A DNA stretch of 64,000 nucleotides. Source: Symbiodinium sp. CCMP2592 (lineage: Eukaryota > Sar > Dinophyceae > Suessiales > Symbiodiniaceae). The notes beneath the pieces are model-generated. The model was not told the origin of the DNA. It did no database searches and saw only the letters and a list, made by a program, of their open reading frames with translations. Shown here piece by piece: positions 56,501 to 64,000 of the stretch; the first letter of the stretch is position 1; every line of letters begins with the position of its first letter. A program made the position numbers and the translations under genes. Where the stretch lies: assembly GCA_905221615.1 (NCBI GenBank), contig CAJNDT010002924.1, positions 669,426-733,425 on the forward strand. The letters run 5' to 3'.

Positions 56501-57060
56501 AGTAGTAAGTAGTAAGTAGTAAGTAGTAAGTAGTAGGTAGTACGTAGTAAGTAGGAAGTAGTACGTAGTACGTATAGTAAGTAGTAAGAAGTAAGCAGTA
56601 AGCAGTAAGCAGCAAGTAGTAAGTAGTAAGTGGTAAGTAGTAAGCAGTAAGCAGTAAGTAGTAAGCAGTAAGTAGTAAGTAGTAAGTAGTACGTAGTAAG
56701 TAGTAAGTAGTAAGCAGTAAGCAGTAAGCAGCAAGTAGTAAGTAGTAAGTGGTAAGTAGTAAGCAGTAAGCAGTAAGTAGTAAGCAGTAAGTAGTAAGTA
56801 GTAAGTAGTACGTAGTAAGTAGTAAGTAGTAAGAAGTAAGTAGTAAGTAGTACGTAGTAAGTAGTAAGTAGTACGTAGTACGTATAGTAAGTAGTAAGAA
56901 GTAAGCAGTAAGCAGTAAGCAGCAAGTAGTAAGTAGTAAGTGGTAAGTAGTAAGCAGTAAGCAGTAAGTAGTAAGCAGTAAGTAGTAAGTAGTAAGTAGT
57001 ACGTAGTAAGTAGTAAGTAGTAAGAAGTAAGTAGTAAGTAGTACGTAGTAAGTAGTGAAG
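56501..57060. repeat. TAGTAAG-type 7-bp array, right block
   Basis: Same 7-mer array and same higher-order order of variants as the left block. The last ~70 bp before GTGAAGTAAAATGAAG are identical in both blocks. It may be the same locus assembled twice, or a true duplication. Confidence 0.9.
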
Positions 57061-57250
57061 TAAAATGAAGATAGTGGTAGGTCGTCGTCGTACTAGTAGT
57101 AGTAACACGGGTAGCAGCATTGGGAACAGCAGCAGAAGTAGCAGTAGCAGCAGAAGTACTGGTGGAGTAGCGTAACTCGCGCGTCACAATCATTACCAAA
57201 CCTTGCTGACCTTGCTGCACTCTTTGCAAGCCCGTCCAGCCGATGCAGTC

Positions 57251-57900
57251 TCAGAGCCGTCCCTTCAGGACCAGCTCCTCCACCCTCCAGAAGCCTGGCT
57301 TGGCCACACCTTCTTTCGGGTCTGGACGAAGTGTGGGCAGAAGGTACTTACACCGGCACTGATACACTTGGTTTTCACCAATTGCATCCTCGCGCCGGCG
57401 CAGGTACATCCGGCCGTATTCTTCCTTAGCCTCGCGGTGCACTTTCACGCCGCAGTTTTGGTACCCAACCCACTGGCTTTTGTTGTCCGCCTTAGGCGGT
57501 TTGGGTGGGTACCAAACTGTGACACCGAACTTCACAAGGAGGAGGTGCTTCGACGCGTCGATGTCCTGGCTCGGTGGCTCGGCTCTGCTGGATACCTAAT
57601 TTGGCCCTCGTGTGCGCGCGCCGTTTACCTGGAGGTTGGGCGGGTCGAGGTCTAGCACCTCCGAGGTCCTGGCATGGTTTGCAATTCTTGCGTCTGCTGA
57701 CTTAGGTCTGCTAGAGACTTGTAAGCTAGGCTTGCCACGAGTTCGTGCTCCGGGTCAAGTGCACAGCAGGCTTCGACCTTGGCTATGGTTGCGGTTGCAT
57801 ACTTTCCCATGGTGAACGTCACCTCTGAGGCTCCAGCACTCCTGTCGCGCGAGGCTCCTCGCAACAAGCAGTGCTGCAAGAATGTCTGCACTAAGCTAGG
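57251..57900 (-). CDS. Multi-exon gene fragment, unknown function
   Basis: Minus-strand exons: about 57895-57722 (SEVTFTMGKYATATIAKVEA then LVASLAYKSLADLS); about 57695-57632 (IANHARTSEVLDLDPPNLQ) followed by a good GTAAAC donor; about 57583-57353 (EPPSQDIDASKHLLLVKFGV, WVGYQNCGVKVHREAKEEYG, RRREDAIGENQVYQC); and the last part to TGA at 57251 (GVAKPGFWRVEELVLKGRL). The 57583 exon follows an ATTAG acceptor. Between 57353 and 57330 a GTAAGT donor and a GTCCAG acceptor could remove about 30 nt, but the frame is also open without splicing. No family was recognised. The 3' part is duplicated left of the N gap. Confidence 0.5.
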
Positions 57901-58384
57901 TTTGCAGGAGTTTGGCAGTCCTTCTGCTTTTTCTGTGGCCTAAGACATCAGAGATGCACAGCTTTGCTAACATGAGGTTTGCACAACTGTAAGGTAGCTG
58001 CGGGTTCTTCGTCTGCTCCTGCGCCGGTGCATAAGAAGATCATTCCCAAACTGAGACGAGTTGCCCGCCCTGCTCCTCCTTCTGCGCCTTGCGCTGGCTG
58101 CCCGTTGCACGAGTAGCGCCTTATACAGCAGGATGCAATGAAACTTCTGTGTCAAGAAACAGGGGTGGTCAGCTGAGAAAGAAGCCACGGTTCTTTCCAC
58201 GGCCCATGACGCTCTCAAGCTACAGGACTGACTGCTTCGACTAGACGGTAGCTTGAGCTTGCATGGTACCGACGGAAGGGAAACAGCAAATGCATCCAGG
58301 TTTCGGTGCTTCGACCCGCATGGCGCTGATCAGTACTAACGCATGTCAGTTGGCTCTGATAGCAACCTTTCACAGGCCATGTTT
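57901..58384. other. No gene recognised
   Basis: Upstream of the minus-strand fragment, several Arg-rich frames are open on the minus strand (58218-57967), but no splice chain links them to the exon at 57895. It may hold further 5' exons of that gene. Confidence 0.35.
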
Positions 58385-58713
58385 CCCACAGCAGTAGCAG
58401 CAGTAACACTGGCAGCCGCACAGATATAGCAGTCGCCGTACAGGCAGTAGCATTAGTAGTACTGGCAGTACGAGAAGCAGAAATGATGGTGGTAGTAGTA
58501 GTAGTAGTCGTCGTCGTCGTACTCGCACTAGTAGAGACTAATAGTATTAGTATTCGTATTCGAGTATTGGAATTAGTATTATTAGTATATTTGTGTTAGT
58601 GTTAGTACTAGTACTAGTATTAGCATTAGCATTAGTATTAGTATTAGTATTCGTATTAGTATTAGTATTTGTGTTAGTATAAGTCTTAGTATTAGTATTA
58701 GTATTAGTCAAAA
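58385..58713. repeat. Triplet-rich DNA, then ATTAGT hexamer array
   Basis: 58385-58545 is imperfect GTA/GCA triplets. 58548-58710 is an ATTAGT-type hexamer array with variants (ATTCGT, GTTAGT, ATTAGC). The array ends at the right copy of the 45-bp inverted repeat. The minus-strand Asn/Thr-repeat frame is an artefact. Confidence 0.85.
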
Positions 58714-58758
58714 TTGGATTGATGACCGACAACTAGAGACATTTATGCATTTCAAACA
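58714..58758. repeat. 45-bp inverted repeat, right copy
   Basis: Exact reverse complement of 55109-55153. It is followed at once by the GC-rich 59-bp minisatellite. The distance between outer ends of the two copies is 3650 bp in this assembly, including the gap. Confidence 0.9.
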
Positions 58759-59432
58759 CGCGCGCCCGGAGGCGGCAGCCTTTATGAGTACGCACGCCCG
58801 GAGGCAGCTGCTTGGAGCACGCACACCCGAAGGCGGCTCGAGAGCACGCACGCCCGGAGGCGGCGGCTTGGAGCACGCACGCCCGGAGGCGGCTGCTCAA
58901 GAGCACGCACGCCCGGAGGCGGCGGCTTGGAGCACGCACGCCCGGAGGCGGCGGCTCAAGAGCACGCACGCCCGGAGGCGGCGGCTCGGAGCACGCACGC
59001 CCGAAGGCGGCGGCTCAAGAGCACGCACGCCCGGAGGCGGCGGCTCGGAGCACGCACGCCCGGAGGCGGCGGCTCAAGAGCACGCACGCCCGGAGGCGGC
59101 GGCTCGGAGCACGCACGCCCGAAGGCGGCGGCTCAAGAGCACGCACGCCCGGAGGCGGCGGCTCGGAGCACGCACGCCCGAAGGCGGCGGCTCAAGAGCA
59201 CGCACGCCCGGAGGCGGCGGCTCGGAGCACGCACGCCCGGAGGCGGCGGCTCAAGAGCACGCACGCCCGGAGGCGGCGGCTCGGAGCACGCACGCCCGAA
59301 GGCGGCGGCTCAAGAGCACGCACGCCCGGAGGCGGCGGCTCGGAGCACGCACGCCCGACGGCGGCGGCTCAAGAGCACGCACGCCCGGAGGCGGCGGCTC
59401 GGAGCACGCACGCCCGAAGGCGGCGGCTCGGA
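58759..59432 (+). repeat. GC-rich minisatellite, 29/30-bp monomers in 59-bp dimers
   Basis: Monomers GAGCACGCACGCCCGGAGGC + GGCGGCTC end alternately in AA (30 bp) or G (29 bp), giving a 59-bp dimer. There are about 23 monomers in all, with GAAGGC in place of GAGGC in a subset. All three plus-strand frames are open across the array, because no stop codon occurs in any phase of the dimer. The protein repeat is therefore 59 residues long and cycles through HARPEAAA, THARRRRL and ARTPGGGG blocks. No start context or splice site supports translation. Confidence 0.9.
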
Positions 59433-59997
59433 TACATGTTTCTTGGTCAGGCAGTGCCTCGTGCCGCCGTGTGCGACTGCGTCTGCTCTACAGCCACCTA
59501 ATGTGAAAGTGAAGAAGCTTTCTGCAGGCGAACCCTCCAGGACAACCGATTTAATGTTATTCGACTGCGCGCGACAGCACTTGAAAGTTGATGCAACGTA
59601 TAGGGTGGTGTCAGACGATGCAACGCAATGTTGCTAGCAATAGCGACGGCGCGCGACCGCGCTTGAAAAATAATGCAATGCAGTGTGGTTTACAACCTGG
59701 CAACATACTAATTACAAATTGCATCAAAGCTGGTATGCATGCAGTACAAACGCGATAGATGTGTTCCTCAGGCTACCATAAAGATAAGCAATATGATCAA
59801 AATGATAAGGAGGTTGTACACATAAGCGTATAAGCAGCAATAAGATCATACCAATATGAAATGAAATATGATATAATAATACAAAAGTGATGGAAGAAAT
59901 ATTTGATATAGTATACTGATGGCAAGGGAAATGATAAGGTAATAAAGACCATGAAGATGTCCGAGCAGACAGCCTGTAAATGCAGCGTTCAAAAAAC
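59433..59997. other. No gene recognised
   Basis: Unique DNA with two short related segments, CGACTGCGCGCGACAGCACTTGAAA near 59560 and CGACGGCGCGCGACCGCGCTTGAAA near 59643, about 83 bp apart. The rest is AT-rich with ATAAGATCAT and TGATATA steps. Confidence 0.5.
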
Positions 59998-60268
59998 GGC
60001 CAGGGATCCCACACATCTGCGGGCAAAATCTGGCGGAAGTGATCCGTCACCTAGCAAAAAGCATGTAAATACCGCATTAAACAAAGGGCCTGGGATTTCA
60101 CATATCTGTTGGCAAAATCTGACAGAAGTACCGATTGATCACTTCCGCCAGATTTTACACCAGATATGTGAAATCCCTGGCCCTTTGTTTAATGCGGTAT
60201 TTACAGGCTTTTTGCTAGGTGGCGGATCACTTCCGCCAGATTTTGCCCGCAGATGTGTGGGATCCCTA
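59998..60268. repeat. ~270-bp near-perfect inverted repeat (fold-back element)
   Basis: The left arm (about 59998-60125) and right arm (about 60138-60268) are reverse complements at roughly 93-95% identity by eye. Both contain CATCTGCGGGCAAAATCTGG and ATACCGCATTAAACAAAGGG or complements. Within each arm a shorter motif (CACATCTG..GGCAAAATCTG..GGAAGT) occurs twice. The whole would form one long hairpin; it resembles a MITE or fold-back transposon. Confidence 0.85.
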
Positions 60269-60384
60269 GCCCTTGAAGTGGTGGGTGAGACACGGCGGTT
60301 TGGAGCCTGCTGTCTCTTCCCATTTCCAACACCGATCCTGACGGCGAGGCTGTTCTGTCGAATGACATCTTCGCTAACTCTTTG

Positions 60385-61175
60385 GTAGGGTGGAGGTGGA
60401 TTCAGGGGTTGAGGGGCGGTGGGTTTAGGGGTAGGGAATGAAAAGAATGTTTGAGGGGTGGAGGGGAGCGGAGGAAGGGAAGAGATGGTATAAGGAAGGG
60501 CAGAGGAGATGAGGAGGATGGAGTGAGGGGAAGGGATGGGGAGGGGAGGCAATGATGGGGTGAGGGGGGAGGGAGGAGGTTTTGAGGGGTGGGAGAGAAT
60601 TGAAGGGAGAGGGTAAGGAGAGGGGAACGGAGCGGGTGGAGGAGTGCGTGGGTGAGGGGTTGGGGGTGGAGGGGTGGGGGGTGGATGAGTGAGGGGGTGG
60701 GTGGAGGGGATGGTTGGTAGGTAGTGGGGGGGTGGGAAGGTGGCACCCCATCTTCTAACCCTCCCAAAGCCTATCTCCCCTGCACAGGTGGGGGGATGGA
60801 GGACCCACGGCAGGGGAGGGTTGGTGGGGGTGGAAGGTGTGGGGGTGGGTAGGGTAGTGGGAGGAGGAATCCCCTACCCTACCACCCGCCCACCCCCCCT
60901 CCAACCCCACAAGGTGGGGGGACGGAGGTCACGGCCGGGGTGGGGGGGGTGGAAGGGTGTGGTGGTGGGGGTAGTGGGGGGGGGTGGGGGGGTGGGAAGG
61001 GTGGAAGGCCACCCTTCCACCTGCCCACCCCCCCCTCCTGCAGTGGTGTGAGGCGAAGGGGAAGGAGGAAGAGGGAGGAGGGAGGGCAGGCGAGAGGATG
61101 GGAAGGGAGGGGGTGGAGGGAATGGGCACAGGGGAATGGTGGTGGGCGGGGGAGAGCAGGGGGTGAGGCAGTGGC
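60385..61175 (+). repeat. G-rich, strand-asymmetric low-complexity tract
   Basis: Nearly 800 bp dominated by GGGTGG, GGAGGG and GGTGGGG on the plus strand, with many G-runs of four to eight that could form G-quadruplexes. Short C-rich patches (60755-60780, 60868-60905, 61010-61035) are local inverted copies of neighbouring G-rich sequence. ACAAGGTGGGGGGACGGAGG and a variant near 60785 repeat. Pro-rich minus-strand frames are by-products. Confidence 0.8.
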
Positions 61176-61196
61176 CCTATCGACAGAACCCCACCA

Positions 61197-62812
61197 TTTC
61201 AATTAATTGAAATAATTGAAATAATTGAAATAATTGAAATAATTGAAATGGGGCCGATTTCAATTATTTCAATTATTTCAATTGTTTGGGTCACATAAAT
61301 AATTGAAATAATTGAAATAATTGAAATCCTTGTGGTCCGTGAGGCCCTTCCACAGAACCCCACCATTTCAATTAATTGAAATAATTGAAATAATTGAAAT
61401 AATTGAAATAATTGAAATGGGGCCGATTTCAATTATTTCAATTATTTCAATTGTTTGGGTCACATAAATAATTGAAATAGTTGAAATAATTGAAATCCTT
61501 GTGGTCAGTGAGGCCCTTCCACAGAACCATAGGATTTCAATTAATTGAAATAATTGAAATAATTGAAATAATTGAAATGGGGCCGATTTCAATTATTTCA
61601 ATTATTTCAATTGTTTGGGTCACCTAAATAAGTGAAATAATTGAAATAATTGAAATAGGGCCGATTTCAATTATTTCAATTATTTCAATTATTTCAATTA
61701 TTTCAATTAATTGAAATCGTGTGGTTCATCCGTTTACCTAGTAAACCTATTGATTTCAATTATTTCAATTATTTCAATTGTTTGGGTCACCTAAATAATT
61801 GAAATAATTGAAATAATTGAAATCCTTGTGGTCCGTGAGGCCCTTCCACAGAACCATAGGATTTCAATTAATTGAAATAATTGAAATAAGTGAAATAATT
61901 GAGATTTCAATTATTTCAATTATTTCAATTGTTTGGGTCACCTAAATAATTGAAATAATTGAAATAGGGCCGATTTCAATTATTTCAATTATTTCAATTA
62001 ATTGAAATCGTGTGGTTCATCCGTTGACCTAGTAAACCTATTGATTTCAATTATTTCAATTATTTCAATTGTTTGGGTCACCTAAATAATTGAAATAATT
62101 GAAATAATTGAAATAGGGCCGATTTCAATTATTTCAATTATTTCAATTAATTGAAATCGTGTGGTTCATCCGTTGACCTAGTAAACCTATTGATTTCAAT
62201 TATTTCAATTATTTCAATTGTTTGGGTGACACAAATAATCGAAATAATTGAAATAATTGAAATCCTTGTGGTCCGTGAGGCCCTTCCCACAGAACCATAG
62301 GATTTCAATTAATTGAAATAATTGAAATAATTGAAATAATTGAAATAATTGAAATGGGGCCGATTTCAATTATTTCAATTATTTCAATTGTTTGGGTCAC
62401 CTAAATAATTGAAATAATTGAAATAATTGAAATAGGGCCGATTTCAATTATTTCAATTATTTCAATTATTTCAATTAATTGAAATCGTGTGGTTCATCCG
62501 TTGACCTAGTAAACCTATTGATTTCAATTATTTCAATTATTTCAATTGTTTGGATGACACAAATAATCGAAATAATTGAAATAATTGAAATCCTATTGGT
62601 TCGTGTGACCCTTCCACAGAACCATAGGATTTCAATTAATTGAAATAATTGAAATAATTGAAATAATTGAAATAATTGAAATGGGGCCGATTTCAATTAT
62701 TTCAATTATTTCAATTGTTTGGGTCACCTAAATAATTGAAATAATTGAAATCAGCACCTTATGTTTGAATTATTTCAATTATTTCAATTATTTCAATTAT
62801 TTGCAATATATA
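61197..62812. repeat. AATTGAAAT 9-bp array in alternating orientation with four ordered spacers
   Basis: Blocks of (AATTGAAAT)n alternate with blocks of its complement (ATTTCAATT)n. Four short non-repeat spacers separate them: S1 GGGGCCG or AGGGCCG (9 copies: 61248, 61420, 61578, 61658, 61967, 62115, 62356, 62434, 62686), S2 GTTTGGGTCACCTAA (10 copies), S3 CCTTGTGGTCCGTGAGGCCC (5 copies) and S4 CGTGTGGTTCATCCGTTGAC (4 copies). S1 and S2 sit at the turn between opposite blocks, so each can be the loop of a hairpin. All frames of the 9-mer are open (FQL, IIS, IIE tripeptides), which explains apparent ORFs. Confidence 0.9.
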
Positions 62813-63385
62813 TAAATAAATAAAGAAAACATAGTAGCTAAATAGACCCAAGAGGTAGCACTCTCATATATATATATATATATATATGGGCTTGAGTAAA
62901 ACCCGCTGTCGGCGTTTTAGACAAATCAAAGCGGCACTTTCAAGTGGCCGGGAAGAGTCTGATGTGTAAAACGATAAGGAGTAAAAGACGATAAGGTTCG
63001 GGTGCTTGATTCGAGTCCGATAAGCACCAATGAAGCTGCGGAACAGTTTTCGTGCTTTGTGAACAGTTGACCTTTGTTTTGTTTCAAGCCAGTACTATTG
63101 GATAGCAACAGTAAGGTTGCTTCGCCCAATGGATGGTAGAAAAGCCAGTGCGCTTCTGAAGGACTGGCCAGGCTATTATTCCCAATGGTACTTGCTCAAA
63201 AATTGCTTCTGCAGTCCCTGCAGTCCTACGTGTTCGGTGCTCGTGCCAATTTCAGTCCCTTGCAGTCCCTGCAGTCCTCTGTTCCTCGTATGGGTGGCTC
63301 CTGCAGCCTGCGGGTCCCCTCAGTCGTTCCGTCCCGAATGAGCCCCGCGTAACAATGTTTGGAATGCATTTACTACTCCGTGTTG
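62813..63385. other. No gene recognised; simple AT tracts
   Basis: Contains (TA)n at 62866-62888. Two copies of a GATAAGG-ending motif (AAAACGATAAGGAGTAAAAG at 62969 and GACGATAAGG just after) are related to one at 63741-63760. Short CAGTCCCTGCAGTCC repeats lie at 63211-63280. A plus-strand frame at 63117-63341 follows the CAGTCC repeats and is not convincing. Confidence 0.5.
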
Positions 63386-63675
63386 AGATCCTGTCGTGCT
63401 TTCCTCACGTCTGTGTAGGCTGCCAAGCTGCCAGTGTGCGTAATACAGTGTTTGGCGAATATCTACCACACTCCAACGACATCCTGTAGTGCCTTCCTGA
63501 AGCCTGCTTGGGCTACCAAGCTGCTACTGTGCCTACCACAATGTATGGTGCGTATTTGCCACGCTCCAGCGAGATCCTGTAGTGCTTTCCTCAAGACTGT
63601 TTGGGCTACCCAGCCGCTATTGTGTTTACCACAGTGTTTCCAGCAAGATCCTGTGGTGCTTTCCTCAAAAGTGCC
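63386..63675 (+). repeat. ~93-bp tandem repeat, about three copies
   Basis: The landmark GATCCTGT(C/A/G)GTGCTTTCCT occurs at 63386, 63480 (diverged), 63573 and 63647. Spacings are 94, 93 and 74 bp. Between landmarks are shared pieces such as TTGGGCTACC, AAGCTGC and CCACGCTCCA. The minus-strand and plus-strand frames across it are repeat by-products. Confidence 0.75.
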
Positions 63676-64000
63676 TGGCCTTGAGGTTTGCCCTATGAAA
63701 TTGTTGTGAGTGGGTTTGGGCTTTGTAAAACAAGAAGGAGTAAAATAAAACGATAAGGTCTCTGAAAGGATAGCAGGCCCGTGAAAGGGTTTTCACGCGA
63801 ACACATACATATATATATATATATGTATATATATGCATATATATATATACATATATATACATATATACACACACATACAAATTCTATGTCTTACTTATGC
63901 ATTCATGTATTTGCTCCTGTATTGATGCATCCGCTTATATGAATATGCAGAGGTTATACCATACATTTACATCTTCTGGAGACCTCCACTCCAAGGGTAA
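63676..64000. other. No gene recognised; (TA)n/ACATAT tract
   Basis: 63803-63872 is TATATA/CATATA simple sequence, partly palindromic. No exon was seen to the window end. Confidence 0.6.

Noticed and set aside
55177-57229. Minus-strand ORFs of up to 310 codons reading Tyr/Leu/Thr repeats, some containing X
   Set aside because: They translate the TAGTAAG array and the N gap; all frames give the same repeating pattern.
58745-59637. Three overlapping plus-strand ORFs of 229-253 codons
   Set aside because: All are translations of one GC-rich minisatellite in different phases; no independent evidence of coding.
61199-62696. ORFs of 73-77 codons reading FQL and IIS/IIE repeats
   Set aside because: A 9-bp repeat is three codons, so all such frames are open by construction.
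1-64000. Dinoflagellate spliced-leader relics marking retrogenes
   Set aside because: Looked for the TTTTGGCTCAAG core on both strands and found no convincing copy.
1-64000. tRNA or rRNA genes
   Set aside because: A few GGTTC-type B-box look-alikes (for example near 7030 and 14287) lack a matching A box and cloverleaf arms; no rRNA core sequence was recognised.

Overview
The window looks like nuclear DNA of a dinoflagellate, most likely a Symbiodiniaceae-like (Suessiales) species. No species can be named from sequence alone. The reasons are: genes cut into many short exons; introns opening with GT, GC or GA and closing with AG, often followed by G; low gene density; many microsatellites; and scattered fragments of the TTTAGGG-type telomere motif. 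No operons, Shine-Dalgarno sites or CRISPR arrays are present. Long uninterrupted frames are rare, so most genes were rebuilt here by eye from exons and splice sites. Exon edges are approximate unless stated. Layout: 1.8-7.9 kb (+) holds most of a Deg9-type serine protease gene (PDZ and C-terminal parts only). 8-21 kb holds candidate exons, one probable plus-strand gene (about 14.0-16.8 kb), triplet-rich low-complexity DNA and nested inverted repeats. 21.4-36.7 kb is a run of minus-strand multi-exon genes: a transposase-like gene, a long hydrophilic protein with a tandem exon array, a protein resembling C5-cytosine DNA methyltransferases, and a Lys/Glu-rich multi-exon gene that may be the 5' part of the same gene. 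38-41.7 kb is satellite-like DNA, including an ~89-bp minisatellite whose unit carries a hairpin. 42.3-53.1 kb (-) is the highlight: a large composite element. It encodes, in order, a cysteine-protease-like plus zinc-finger protein, a RecB-like PD-(D/E)XK nuclease, an SF3-helicase-like segment, a polymerase resembling the TV-Pol branch of the family A polymerase superfamily, a second cysteine-protease-like segment, a C2H2 finger and a DDE-type transposase. It reads best as one or two giant polyproteins broken by at least two frame changes and one ~70-nt intron. 55.1-58.8 kb is a TAGTAAG-type array with a 100-base N gap and a partial gene, bracketed by perfect 45-bp inverted repeats. 58.8-62.8 kb holds a 59-bp minisatellite, a ~270-bp fold-back, a G-rich strand-asymmetric tract and a remarkable alternating-orientation AATTGAAAT array. 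62.8-64 kb is low complexity with a short tandem repeat. How the parts work together: the Deg9-like gene and the minus-strand run look like ordinary host genes or host gene families. The 42-53 kb block combines replication (nuclease, helicase-like, polymerase), possible polyprotein processing (proteases) and integration (transposase), the kit expected of a self-synthesising mobile element. This copy appears decayed. All family assignments are from motif reading, with no database search.
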